A stretch of DNA of 64,000 nt from the NCBI GenBank assembly GCA_903919075.1, contig CAIXGR010000017.1:1-64000 (forward strand), written 5' to 3'. The notes beneath the pieces were generated by a model, which saw nothing but the letters and a program-made list of their open reading frames with translations, made no database searches and was not told the DNA's origin. The stretch is from an uncultured Bacteroidota bacterium (lineage in GTDB: Bacteria; Bacteroidota; Bacteroidia; Chitinophagales; LD1). This document shows positions 18,861 through 27,131 of this stretch, piece after piece. The position numbers and the translations under genes are program-made. Within the stretch, counting starts at the first letter, position 1. The number at the start of each line of letters is the position of its first letter.

Positions 18861-19583
18861 TCAGAAAATGGTAATGAAGCCCAATTGTATTACCCAATCG
18901 TGGGGATAGATGGAGTATGTATTGTTGGTTACGCTACTTAAAAGATTATAAGAAACCATTATAGGCAGAAAAAAATTTTTGCTTCGAAGTAGGTTATACC
19001 CACCACCTACAAGCAGCGCCGGAATTGTGGCGTGTATTTTTGGAATAAGTACCTGATAGGTGCCGTTTTGAGAGTTTATTTGTACAGTTACACTACCATA
19101 AGGGTCTTGCATGATTCGGTGAAGCACTTCGAACCGCGCACGCGCGAAAAACCCATTCCAGATATCGTATTGTACAAATGTTCCTGCGCCAAAAGTGTTC
19201 CACGATGCGTTAGCATAGTATGTTGCGCCAGAAGCCGGGTCGGTAAAAGCCAGGTGCCGCCAGCCGGTGTACAAATAAGTAAGGCCGCCGCCTACAGACA
19301 GGCCTTTCCAAACATTATAGCCTACATAAGGAGAAAAGCCAAGGTCTATTTCATTATCTGCTACATTGAAATAGAAGTCGGGTTCGATAATGAATTTTGA
19401 AAAATCGACTTTTTTAGATTTTTGAAAGCCCTGAAAATTATTTGGATCTTTAGAAGTAGCTGACGGCTGCTGTGTTGTTGGTTGGGGTTTGCTGGTAGGC
19501 GGAGGTAGCTCATCATCCTGCGCGAAAGCAATATTAGCTGCAAACGCAAATACTGATAATAAGAACAGGATTTTTTGAAGCAT
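18861..19583 (-). CDS. Putative outer-membrane beta-barrel protein
   Basis: A 240-residue exported protein of unknown role. Residues 1-21 are a signal peptide (FAANIAFAQ), followed by a Pro/Thr/Gln-rich linker (residues 22-45) and then alternating amphipathic strands typical of a small outer-membrane barrel: LGFSPYVGYNVWKGLSVGGG, FGAGTFVQYDIWNGFFARAR, ALLVGGGYNLL and a C-terminal strand WVIQLGFITIF ending in an aromatic residue, as outer-membrane proteins usually do. It lies in the same direction as, and 139 bases upstream of, the glycine-rich protein gene, so it might help to place that protein, but nothing in the sequence proves a link. No named family was recognised. Confidence 0.7.
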   Translation of the reverse strand: MLQKILFLLSVFAFAANIAFAQDDELPPPTSKPQPTTQQPSATSKDPNNFQGFQKSKKVDFSKFIIEPDFYFNVADNEIDLGFSPYVGYNVWKGLSVGGGLTYLYTGWRHLAFTDPASGATYYANASWNTFGAGTFVQYDIWNGFFARARFEVLHRIMQDPYGSVTVQINSQNGTYQVLIPKIHATIPALLVGGGYNLLRSKNFFLPIMVSYNLLSSVTNNTYSIYPHDWVIQLGFITIF

Positions 19584-19693
19584 AACGAATTAAGTTACAA
19601 AACGGCAACTAAGATACAATATTACATATAGATGAACCGCTTTGCGAAAAGTTAAAGCACGTAAAAGGTTAATTTATGCAAAGGCCGTAGCTG

Positions 19694-20692
19694 CTACCAC
19701 CTAATTAAGGCACTAGCCCACATAAACCCACTACCAAAGGCTGCAAGTGCTACCAGGTCGCCATCTTTAATACGTCCTGTTTCCCATGCTTCGCAAAGAG
19801 CAAGAGGAACAGATGCTGCGGTGGTGTTGCCGTATCTTTCAATATTTGAGACTATTTTTTCGGGCGGAAGATTCATTTCCTTTTGAATAGCAGCCGTAAT
19901 ACGTGCATTTGCCTGATGTGGTATCAGTAAATCTAAGTCGGAATCTTTGAAGTTAAATTCTGCCAGGGCTTCGCGCACTACCTCAGGGAAAAACCTGAGG
20001 GCATTCATGAATACCAATTTGCCATTCATATAAGGTAAAAACTCACCTTTTTCGAACATTTCTGCTGTAATGCGGTCCTTTTTGCGGCTACCGGGGTTTT
20101 CTTGATAAAGTTCCTCGGCAAAGCGGCCATCGCTGTGTAGCTTAGTGGTAAGAATGCCTTTTCCCGGTTCGTTGGTAGCTTCAACCACTGCGGCACCAGC
20201 ACCATCACCAAAAATAACTGCCATGTTTCTTCCGCGGTTGCTCATTTCAAAAATATTTGACTGAACCTCGGAGCCAACAACCAAGATGGTTTTATACATT
20301 CCAGTTTTGATAAACTGGTCGGCTATTGAAAGTGCGTATACGAAGCCAGAACATTGACCGCGAACATCAATTGCACCTATGTTTCGGAATGGAAGCTTGC
20401 GCTGCAATAGCACACCAGAGCCGGGAAAATTATAGTCGGAGCTAAGTGTGGCAAACACGATAAAATCAACGTCTTCGGCTTTTTTGCCTGCACGGTCGAG
20501 GGCAATTTGTGCGGCTTTAGCGGCCATTTTTGCAACGGAGTCGACACCTTCTTTAAAAAACCTGCGTTGTTTTATGCCGGTGCGTTCAACAATCCACTGG
20601 TCATTGGTGTCCATTAATTTCGAGAGATCATCATTGGTAACTACGTCTTCGGGGACATACATTCCAACGCCTGTAATTTTACTTGAAGGCAT
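19694..20692 (-). CDS. fabH: Beta-ketoacyl-ACP synthase III
   Basis: A 332-residue condensing enzyme that starts fatty-acid synthesis by joining an acyl-CoA to malonyl-ACP. The Cys-His-Asn catalytic triad is visible: Cys114 in VRGQCSGFVYA, His259 in LIPHQANARI and Asn289 in RYGNTTAASVPLAL. The C-terminal GSGFMWASALIRW is also typical. In Bacteroidota this type often takes branched primers, which would agree with iso-fatty acids, but specificity cannot be read from the sequence. The YHS lipoprotein gene lies upstream on the same strand with only seven bases between, so both are probably one transcript. No other fab gene is nearby, so it may be one of several paralogues. Confidence 0.93.
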   Translation of the reverse strand: MPSSKITGVGMYVPEDVVTNDDLSKLMDTNDQWIVERTGIKQRRFFKEGVDSVAKMAAKAAQIALDRAGKKAEDVDFIVFATLSSDYNFPGSGVLLQRKLPFRNIGAIDVRGQCSGFVYALSIADQFIKTGMYKTILVVGSEVQSNIFEMSNRGRNMAVIFGDGAGAAVVEATNEPGKGILTTKLHSDGRFAEELYQENPGSRKKDRITAEMFEKGEFLPYMNGKLVFMNALRFFPEVVREALAEFNFKDSDLDLLIPHQANARITAAIQKEMNLPPEKIVSNIERYGNTTAASVPLALCEAWETGRIKDGDLVALAAFGSGFMWASALIRW

Positions 20693-20699
20693 ATGCGAA

Positions 20700-20975
20700 T
20701 TATTTTTTGTTCAAAGCTGATTCGGGGTCTTTCAGAAATTCTGTTTTGCATTCGGTGGAACAGAAACCATAGGTTTTGCCATTGTAAGAAGCAGTATCAT
20801 TAACACCTCCGGCTTCGAGGGTCATTCCACAAACATAATCTTTGTTGGATGCCAAGGTGCTTAATTCTATTTTATTAGTAGCGGCAGGTTTTTGCTCGGT
20901 TTTTGAGGCCTCGGCAGGTTTTTGATTACAAGCGGAGAAAAGCCCCAGAGCCAATATTAAACATAAATACTTCAT
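20700..20975 (-). CDS. Small lipoprotein with a YHS-like metal-binding domain
   Basis: A 91-residue lipoprotein. The signal peptide ends in a lipobox (LGLFSAC), followed by a Lys/Ala/Glu linker, then a YHS domain at about residues 40-88 with its marks VCGMTLEAG, YNGKTYGFCSTECKTEF and a final FLKDPESAL. YHS domains in copper ATPases and related proteins bind metals through these cysteines, so a periplasmic metal sensor, buffer or chaperone is likely. I chose the ATG at 20975 rather than the GTG three codons earlier because it gives a normal lipoprotein leader. It lies seven bases upstream of fabH on the same strand. No copper or heavy-metal exporter is in the window. Confidence 0.82.
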   Translation of the reverse strand: MKYLCLILALGLFSACNQKPAEASKTEQKPAATNKIELSTLASNKDYVCGMTLEAGGVNDTASYNGKTYGFCSTECKTEFLKDPESALNKK

Positions 20976-21040
20976 TTTTTGCACGTTTGTTGTGGGGCTA
21001 AATTAAACTATAATCTTAAAAGTGGGCACTATTTTTACCT

Positions 21041-21166
21041 ATGGCAGACTGTAATGTGCAGCAGCTAGTAGACAGGCAAGATGATATGCAGCCGGGTATT
21101 AAACGGCGCCTACTTCTTTCAACTAACGTATGCACGCCATTAAAAGGGAAAATGAGTATTAATTAA
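21041..21166 (+). CDS. Possible small ORF of 41 codons, very doubtful
   Basis: The gap from 20976 to 21269 holds one open frame with ATG at 21041 and stop at 21166, giving a 41-residue product with an Arg/Leu-rich centre (KRRLLLSTNVC). It has no signal peptide, no membrane segment and no recognisable family, and no clear promoter. It may be noise. Apart from this I see nothing in the gap except the upstream region of the foldase gene. Confidence 0.12.
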   Translation: MADCNVQQLVDRQDDMQPGIKRRLLLSTNVCTPLKGKMSIN

Positions 21167-21269
21167 CCCTGCCACCGCCGATTTTGATTAAAAACCTGCC
21201 TTATATTGGTGTATCCTTTCATTTTCGGACTTTTTACCTTTAATTTGCCGTCCTTAAAAAAATACGTCA

Positions 21270-23405
21270 ATGGCATTAATAGGTAAAATTCGTCAGCGCT
21301 CAGGCTTGCTGATATTTTTAATAGGCGCATCAATTGTTGGTTTCCTTATTATGGATGCTACCAATTCGCAGTTTAGCGTGCTGAAAGGCAGAAAAGATTC
21401 AGTGGGTAAAGTAAACGGCGAGAAAATATTATACGCTGATTTTGCCAGAAAGAACGAGGAGAATCTTAAAAACATGGAAGAGCAGATGCGTGGCCAACCA
21501 GTAGCTGAGGAGCAGCGCAACTATGTGCGCACCCAAACCTGGAACCAAATGGTAAACGATATCATTTTCGGGAAGATTTATGAAAAACTGGGCATTAATG
21601 TAACACCGGATGAGTTGACAGAAATGGCAATGGGTGAAAATGCTTCGCCATATATTAAACAAGATGGACAGTTTAGAAATCCGCAAACCGGACAGTTTGA
21701 CCCGGCGCAGGTTCGTCTTTATTTAAGCCGATTGGATCAGGACCCTGAAGGTGTTGAGCCAGGAACTATAAGAAGACAATGGCTGAAATTTGAAAACCTG
21801 TTGAAGGAAAATCAGTATCAACAAAAATATAATAACCTTATAAGCAAAGCACTTTATGTACCAGCTTGGATGGCAGAAATGAGTTACAATGACCAGAACC
21901 GGTTTGTGAACTTTAAATATGTGCAGTTGCCATACAGCGATGTGAATGATGCAAGTATAAAAGTGAGTGATGATGAGTTGAAAAAATATATTCAGGAACA
22001 CTCGGCCAAATACAAGCAAGATGAAGAGACAAGAAAGATAGAATATGTAGCGTTTGAAATTCAGCCTTCGACAAGTGATACTATGAAAGCGCTGAAGGAG
22101 TTGGAGGACAAACGTGCAGAATTTGCTAAAGGCACTAAGCCTTCGGAAGATTCGCTGTTTGTAAAATTATATTCTGAAACACCTTTTGATGAGGTTTACT
22201 ATGATAAGGATAAAGTGGTTTCGCCAATAAAAGATTCGTTGTTTGCGCGCCCGGTAGGCAGCCTTGTTGGCCCGTATTTGGAAGGCGGTAAATATAAATT
22301 AGCGAAAATTAGCGACCGAAAAATGATTTCGGATTCGGTTAAAATACGAGATATTAAATTCTCGTTTGCAGGAATATCGACACAAGAAGTTGCGGCGGAA
22401 AAATTCAGATTTATTGATAGTATTTTCAAACAAATTGATTCGCTGAAAGGAGATTTTGGCGCTTTTGCTGCAGCATATTCAGACGACCCTACCAGTAAGG
22501 CAAACGGCGGTAATGTTGGATGGATTAAGCAAGGCGAAAAAGAAAAGGCTTATAATGATTTACTTTTTTACCGCGCACAAAAGGGCAAAACATACAGAAT
22601 ACCTTTGCAGGCCGAAAACGCCATTCACATTATACAGGTAGTGGAAGATAAGCCATCGAAAATGGCGGTACTGGCAACTTATTTAACTAAGGAAATTACA
22701 CCAAGCGCAGAAACACAGAAGAATATTTATGCTGCGGCAACTACGTTTGCATCGGATAATCAAACCGAAGCAAAGTTTAAACCAGCCGGAGAAAAACTAC
22801 ATGCTAAAACAGTAGGTGCATTGAAGAAGGATGCATTTAGTATTGAAGGCCTTGGCTCGGCAAGGGATGTAGTAAAGTGGGCTTTTACAGTGAAGAAGGG
22901 TGAAGTATCGCCGGTGTATACTGTTGAGAAAAAGCATGTGGTGGCATTGGTTGAAAATATTATTCCTAAAGGGCTACCGGAGGTTGATGAAGTTCGCGAA
23001 CCGGTGAAGGCTGCTGTAATAAAAGAGAAGAAGTTTGAGCTATTAGCAAAGAAGATTAACGATGCAAAAGCATCTTCGATTGATGACCTTGCAACGAAGT
23101 TGGGAAAAAGCCCGGCCGATGCGGAGAGAGTTACATTTGCCAGCCCCGGTATAAACGGAATGTATGAACCTAAGGTAGTGGGCACGGCACTTGCCATGCA
23201 ACCAGGAAAGGTTTCGATGGCTGTTGAAGGAAACGGTGGCGTATACGCAGTGCAAACAATGAATATTCAGGACCCACCAAAAATGAATGATTACAGTATT
23301 TACAGCTTTCAGCAAAAGCAACAGTTAGCTGGCAAGGCTCGTTTCTCTCAGGAAGTAGAGAAGAAGCTTGCTAAGATTGATGACTTTAGGTTTGATTTCT
23401 TCTAA
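21270..23405 (+). CDS. Periplasmic folding factor, PpiD/SurA-like peptidyl-prolyl isomerase
   Basis: A 711-residue membrane-anchored chaperone. One segment at residues 12-29 (LLIFLIGASIVGFLIMDA) anchors it in the inner membrane, as in PpiD. Residues 40-230 form the SurA_N-like helical chaperone domain (VGKVNGEKILYADFARK). A parvulin PPIC domain lies at about 345-455, recognisable by FAAAYSDDPTSKANGGNVGWI. A second, weaker parvulin-like region may lie near 560-680. It should help outer-membrane and secreted proteins fold, important for the many barrels and T9SS cargoes encoded here. It is followed by a strong hairpin terminator and stands as a single gene. Confidence 0.88.
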   Translation: MALIGKIRQRSGLLIFLIGASIVGFLIMDATNSQFSVLKGRKDSVGKVNGEKILYADFARKNEENLKNMEEQMRGQPVAEEQRNYVRTQTWNQMVNDIIFGKIYEKLGINVTPDELTEMAMGENASPYIKQDGQFRNPQTGQFDPAQVRLYLSRLDQDPEGVEPGTIRRQWLKFENLLKENQYQQKYNNLISKALYVPAWMAEMSYNDQNRFVNFKYVQLPYSDVNDASIKVSDDELKKYIQEHSAKYKQDEETRKIEYVAFEIQPSTSDTMKALKELEDKRAEFAKGTKPSEDSLFVKLYSETPFDEVYYDKDKVVSPIKDSLFARPVGSLVGPYLEGGKYKLAKISDRKMISDSVKIRDIKFSFAGISTQEVAAEKFRFIDSIFKQIDSLKGDFGAFAAAYSDDPTSKANGGNVGWIKQGEKEKAYNDLLFYRAQKGKTYRIPLQAENAIHIIQVVEDKPSKMAVLATYLTKEITPSAETQKNIYAAATTFASDNQTEAKFKPAGEKLHAKTVGALKKDAFSIEGLGSARDVVKWAFTVKKGEVSPVYTVEKKHVVALVENIIPKGLPEVDEVREPVKAAVIKEKKFELLAKKINDAKASSIDDLATKLGKSPADAERVTFASPGINGMYEPKVVGTALAMQPGKVSMAVEGNGGVYAVQTMNIQDPPKMNDYSIYSFQQKQQLAGKARFSQEVEKKLAKIDDFRFDFF

Positions 23406-23427
23406 AGAGTAATATTTCGACAGATAT

Positions 23428-23464
23428 AAAAAAGTCTCCGGAGGTAACTTCGGAGACTTTTTTA
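23428..23464 (+). terminator. Strong Rho-independent terminator after the PpiD-like gene
   Basis: A 13-base perfect stem, AAAAAAGTCTCCG / CGGAGACTTTTTT, with a ten-base loop and a T run, 23 bases after the stop codon. The A run on the left could let it work in both directions. Confidence 0.88.
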
Positions 23465-23545
23465 TTATATTTAATAATTTAGCAAAACAGAACTATTAGA
23501 AGGGGTTGTTTCCGCAAATCAAGAACAACTATAAAATACACAAAC

Positions 23546-23929
23546 ATGAAGATACTTGTTTTTACACTCTGCATTTTGGCGCTATCGTTTAATGTTAATG
23601 GGCAGCACACATTGGCCTTTAATCGCACCTTATTATTGGTTAATGGAACTTCATATACTGTTCCGGCAAATGCCACGTGGAAAATTGAAAATGTATTTTT
23701 CAATAGTAACGCTAACAATATGTTTTACAGCAACGCCAACTATCTGCCAACATTAAGTATAACTCCTCCGGCAGGTAGTGCAACAACCGTTTATTATATG
23801 GCACAGGGTTATAACACATCTACTTTAACAAACGGAAATACTATGCCCTGCTGGTTGCCCGAAGGAACGGCAATAACACCAACCGGTGTTACTAGTATGC
23901 TTTCGGTTATTGAGTTTGTTATTCAATAA
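23546..23929 (+). CDS. Small secreted protein of unknown function
   Basis: A 127-residue protein with a clear signal peptide (residues 1-19, ending NVNGQ). The mature part is low in charge and rich in Asn, Thr, Tyr and Ser, with alternating hydrophobic residues that suggest a compact beta-sandwich. The stretch YTVPANATWKIENVFF followed later by WLPEGTAITPTGV and a closing strand LSVIEFVI resembles short beta domains I associate with Bacteroidota secreted proteins, from memory only. There is no sorting domain and no lipobox, so it may stay in the periplasm or be released. It stands alone between two terminated or convergent genes. Confidence 0.65.
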   Translation: MKILVFTLCILALSFNVNGQHTLAFNRTLLLVNGTSYTVPANATWKIENVFFNSNANNMFYSNANYLPTLSITPPAGSATTVYYMAQGYNTSTLTNGNTMPCWLPEGTAITPTGVTSMLSVIEFVIQ

Positions 23930-23990
23930 GCAGTTGTATTCCTGCGTCTTTATTCTCTTGTTCTTCTCCGAGAAAACTTGCCACCTCATT

Positions 23991-24638
23991 TTATTGTAAT
24001 TCTTGCAGTTCGGTGAACGATTCGAAAATGAAAAAGACTAGACTTAATAGTATACCGGTGATTAATGCAACAGCATAGGTACGTGGGTAAAATGATGGAT
24101 GGAGCAAACGGTTGGCTGTATCAGATAAAAGATTGATCGGGTTTGTGAGTATATCCCATGAGTTATATTCAAGGCAGCGGCCCAGGTAAATGCCATAACC
24201 AGATAGAAACATTATCAGTATGATGATAGCCTTTGCGTAGGGAACGGGAAAAATGATTTTCATCTTTTTATAAATAATAAGAGAGGAAATAATGCCGATT
24301 ATTAGACCGGTAAAAGCAAATGAATATAGCAAAACAGCATCGAACCATAGCGGAATTTCATTGCGAGGTTTGAGATGGATGAGATCGGTAATAATGTATG
24401 GTGAGTTGGGAAAGAAAATGAGCCATGCAAAAGCATACAGTGTAAGTTTTAAAGTGCCAGATTGCTTTGATGCTTTTATTGCAAAGAATACCGGCACCCA
24501 TGCCAGTAGCAAATTCCAAGGTAAAAATATGTAGGTGAGTGTACCTGTAATAAGCATTCGAAAAAATTCGATAGCAAGGCAGAATGCTGAAAGAAGGGCG
24601 AGGCGGTTTAAGGCTGGGATAAATTGTTTGTGTTGCAT
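23991..24638 (-). CDS. DUF1361 integral membrane protein
   Basis: A 215-residue polytopic membrane protein of the DUF1361 family, whose function is unknown. About six hydrophobic segments surround the family hallmark LIFFPNSPYIITDLIHL near residues 73-89; the later motif YGIYLGRCLEYNSWDILTNP is also typical. Two small membrane-related genes lie directly upstream on the same strand (8 bases, then 1 base), so the three appear to form one operon. No enzyme motif is seen. Tail-to-tail with the small secreted protein gene. Confidence 0.85.
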   Translation of the reverse strand: MQHKQFIPALNRLALLSAFCLAIEFFRMLITGTLTYIFLPWNLLLAWVPVFFAIKASKQSGTLKLTLYAFAWLIFFPNSPYIITDLIHLKPRNEIPLWFDAVLLYSFAFTGLIIGIISSLIIYKKMKIIFPVPYAKAIIILIMFLSGYGIYLGRCLEYNSWDILTNPINLLSDTANRLLHPSFYPRTYAVALITGILLSLVFFIFESFTELQELQ

Positions 24639-24646
24639 GGGGGATT

Positions 24647-24844
24647 TTATTCGTTATAAAAAACGCCGATGGCGTGATAGACAATACTGAGCATGGTTAG
24701 TTTTCGATTGGATATAGATTGATTCTGCTTTGACGGCTTATCTTTTTCTTTAAATTTTTGCGAAAATTTTTCAACCACAATTATTGCGGCGAGTAGTGGA
24801 AGGCTACCGGCTGTTTTTAATAATGAAGAGCTTTGCTTTTTCAT
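24647..24844 (-). CDS. Small hypothetical protein in the DUF1361 cluster
   Basis: A 65-residue protein starting at the ATG one base after the stop of the upstream gene. A longer open frame exists (an ATG ten codons earlier and more beyond), but it would overlap the upstream gene, so the short form is preferred. Residues 10-24 are weakly hydrophobic (AGSLPLLAAIIVVEKF), followed by a Lys-rich stretch. I do not recognise it. Its tight packing between two membrane protein genes is the main reason to accept it as real. Confidence 0.5.
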   Translation of the reverse strand: MKKQSSSLLKTAGSLPLLAAIIVVEKFSQKFKEKDKPSKQNQSISNRKLTMLSIVYHAIGVFYNE

Positions 24845-24845
24845 T

Positions 24846-25346
24846 TTAAAAGAAGAGGTTAAGTTTTTCGTCATCGTATAATTCCTGCAACTGGAGAATT
24901 TTATTTCGAATAATCCATAAAGGAATGAAGCCGATAATGCCAAAGGAACAATCAATAAAACGCCACCAAATGGGCAGGCCCCTAAAGCCACCTACTATTA
25001 ATGCAAAGGGCAGCACCATTACACAGGCAATCATTCCAAACTCGATTACCCAGATGTTTTTTACCGGATCTTTAATCGGGCCGAAAAAAACTACTGCAAT
25101 AACAAAATGTCCAAAGGCCAGCCAGTCGTACCCATACATGAGGTAAGGGTAGTTTTGATTCGTGATATGAATGGCTGCGAATACACGGGCGAATAAATCG
25201 CTTATAGGCTGGAGGGAAGGAAAGTGTTGGAGGAAGAATTTTAGTTCTGTTTCAGCAGGCATGGCTGTAGCGCCGCTTAATACCAGGGCGAGTATGAAAA
25301 GTACCAGCAAGAAACGGATTTGACTTTTTAATTGTTGGATGTGCAT
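24846..25346 (-). CDS. Hypothetical four-segment membrane protein
   Basis: A 166-residue membrane protein with hydrophobic segments at about residues 10-28, 73-90, 98-120 and 128-148. Conserved-looking features are YGYDWLAFGHFVIA, KNIWVIEFGMIACV and GLPIWWRFIDCSFGIIGFIP, with charged and aromatic residues inside the membrane that suggest a defined structure. No named family is recognised. It heads the apparent operon with the 65-residue gene and DUF1361. The cytoplasmic tail ends with a leucine and acid-rich piece (ILQLQELYDDEKLNLFF). Confidence 0.65.
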   Translation of the reverse strand: MHIQQLKSQIRFLLVLFILALVLSGATAMPAETELKFFLQHFPSLQPISDLFARVFAAIHITNQNYPYLMYGYDWLAFGHFVIAVVFFGPIKDPVKNIWVIEFGMIACVMVLPFALIVGGFRGLPIWWRFIDCSFGIIGFIPLWIIRNKILQLQELYDDEKLNLFF

Positions 25347-25404
25347 ATTAAATTTATTTTATTATAAAAAGCACTTTGTGATTCAAAGTATAATGACAAA
25401 AAAA

Positions 25405-25707
25405 TTATTTTCTATTTCGTTTTACTAATTTTTCAAGAGCATTTAAGTGATTGTTAAACTCTCTTCTTCCGAGAGCGGTTACGGTAAACAAGGTTCTGGT
25501 TTTCTTGCCTACAAATTCTTTTTTTACGTTTATATAGCTCAGTTTTTCGAGCGCAGTAATGTGGCTGGCCAGGTTTCCGTCGGTCACATCCAATAGTTCT
25601 TTTATAGTCAGAAAATCAATTGAGTCGTTAACCATGAGCGCGCTCATGATTCCTAGTCTGATTCTGTTTTCGAATGCTTTATTTAGCTTATCAATTACCT
25701 CTTTCAC
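25405..25707 (-). CDS. Winged-helix transcriptional regulator (MarR/ArsR-like, HTH_27 type)
   Basis: A 100-residue DNA-binding protein. The winged helix spans about residues 14-80: LGIMSALMVNDSIDFLTIKELLD, then the recognition helix region TDGNLASHITALEKL and the wing GKKTRTLFTVTALG. This fits the small one-domain regulators that often control a neighbouring transporter or membrane protein in Bacteroidota. It starts with GTG at 25707, overlapping the DinB stop by four bases, so the two are translationally coupled. It probably regulates its own operon (membrane protein-DinB-regulator), which is inference from context. No ligand pocket can be predicted. Confidence 0.85.
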   Translation of the reverse strand: MKEVIDKLNKAFENRIRLGIMSALMVNDSIDFLTIKELLDVTDGNLASHITALEKLSYINVKKEFVGKKTRTLFTVTALGRREFNNHLNALEKLVKRNRK

Positions 25708-26243
25708 AATTTACCCTCCCGCATTTTTTTATACAGCTTTCTGGTTATTGAAATCTGCCCCCGGTGGTGTACTTCATCTTCGGCGCTATGATATAAAACC
25801 CAAGCCAAATCGCATCCCGTTACCTTATCGTAAGCACCCATTCTTCTTTCTAAAAGCTTTTCAGCACTTAGGGTTCTGATAGACTCTTCTAACTCTATTC
25901 GGCTTTCAGTCAATTCGCGAACGTATTGTTCGGCAGATTTACCCTTTAGTTGGCTAACATATTTTCCCAAATCTAACCCCGGCAGCCATCGTTCTTCTTC
26001 CTCTTTAGTAAATTCTTTTTCTTCAATAAAATACCGTTTAAAATATTGCTCGCCCGCAATAATGTGTTCTAACAAAGCCCCAATGGTATTCCAGCCTTCG
26101 TAAGGCAGCCAGTCCAGTTCTTCTTCAGTTATATTTTTAATATAATGCAAAGTAGTGGCGCGGGCATCGTACTTAATAGCTACCAGATAATCTACCAGCG
26201 CATCATTATTGTTATTTCTTTCAACGTAAAATTTTCGAACCAT
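25704..26243 (-). CDS. DinB-family four-helix metal-binding protein
   Basis: A 179-residue protein of the DinB/YfiT fold. The metal-site histidines typical of the fold appear in LLEHIIAGEQYF and YHSAEDEVHHRGQI. Such proteins include thiol S-transferases that use bacillithiol or similar thiols, but most are uncharacterised, so only the fold is claimed. It is unrelated to DNA polymerase IV, which is sometimes also called DinB. It is sandwiched between a membrane protein gene (46 bases upstream) and the winged-helix regulator (overlap). Confidence 0.85.
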   Translation of the reverse strand: MVRKFYVERNNNNDALVDYLVAIKYDARATTLHYIKNITEEELDWLPYEGWNTIGALLEHIIAGEQYFKRYFIEEKEFTKEEEERWLPGLDLGKYVSQLKGKSAEQYVRELTESRIELEESIRTLSAEKLLERRMGAYDKVTGCDLAWVLYHSAEDEVHHRGQISITRKLYKKMREGKL

Positions 26244-26289
26244 CGTTTTTGCTTTTCGTTCTTTTTTATAACAAGGCGATATCTAATTC

Positions 26290-26949
26290 CTACCAATATT
26301 TTTTCTCTACCGGTTTTGCTTCGTAGCGAACATACATAAACAGGCCGTATATAATATGGAATATACCAAAACCAAAAGTCCAAAAGGTAATGCCGTAGCC
26401 TATAAAATGGCAGCCAATAAGGCCAAGCAATATTTCTGAAATGCCGAGCCAGCGTATTTCATCAAGCGTGTATTTAGATGCATTGAGCAAGGCAAGCCCG
26501 TAGAAGATAAGCGTAGTGGGGGCCACCATACCAAACCAACCATATTTAAGAAGCACTAAACAATAAATGCCTCCGGCAACTAAAGGAATAGCAAGATTAA
26601 TGAGCATGCGCTGTGCGGTGGAGTCCCAAATGGTTTGTCCTTTGCTTTTAGCCAAGCGGGTGGTAAAAAACATAGCGAACAATAGCGAGAGAGTAATTAC
26701 AATAACGGCATCTATGATGCAAAAGCGCTTAAAGCTGAGTGAAATATCTATGGGGACTTCTCTTGCCAAGTCGCTGTATTCGAAGTGAAGTTGTTTGTTG
26801 ATGAATATATAGAAGGCGCACACACCGGCTAGTGCAAAAAATCCGGCAAACACACCCGATAAGCCGCTGAGCGAAATGAAACGAGATGAGCGTTCCATCA
26901 TGCTTCGTATTTCTTTTATCTGCTCTAATTGTTCTTCTGGATTCCGCAT
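26290..26949 (-). CDS. Hypothetical membrane protein of the DinB/regulator operon
   Basis: A 219-residue membrane protein. I chose the ATG at 26949; a TTG eight codons earlier is possible but less likely, because MRNPEEQLEQIKEIRSMMER is a natural charged N-terminal helix. It then has about six hydrophobic segments, starting with RFISLSGLSGVFAGFFALAG. That first part, a charged helix followed by RSSRFISLSGLSG, is familiar from uncharacterised Bacteroidota proteins encoded next to a small winged-helix regulator. No function can be assigned. It is the first gene of a three-gene operon. Confidence 0.7.
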   Translation of the reverse strand: MRNPEEQLEQIKEIRSMMERSSRFISLSGLSGVFAGFFALAGVCAFYIFINKQLHFEYSDLAREVPIDISLSFKRFCIIDAVIVITLSLLFAMFFTTRLAKSKGQTIWDSTAQRMLINLAIPLVAGGIYCLVLLKYGWFGMVAPTTLIFYGLALLNASKYTLDEIRWLGISEILLGLIGCHFIGYGITFWTFGFGIFHIIYGLFMYVRYEAKPVEKKYW

Positions 26950-27131
26950 ACTTAAAAGTGCTTTGTGCTGCAAAGTAAATTACAAATTCCTAATTACGCA
27001 ATGTTGGGTTGTTAAAATTTTAAAAGGGCTCAATCGTCTATGGTGGAATCCTATGACATTTATCAGATAAAGCGGATAGCGATGCCAATGAGGATAACCA
27101 TATTATAAAACTGTTATTTTAGCATAACTAA

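Noticed and set aside
22760-23197. A 145-codon frame antisense to the PpiD-like gene
   Set aside because: Ser/Phe/Thr-rich shadow frame without conserved motifs.
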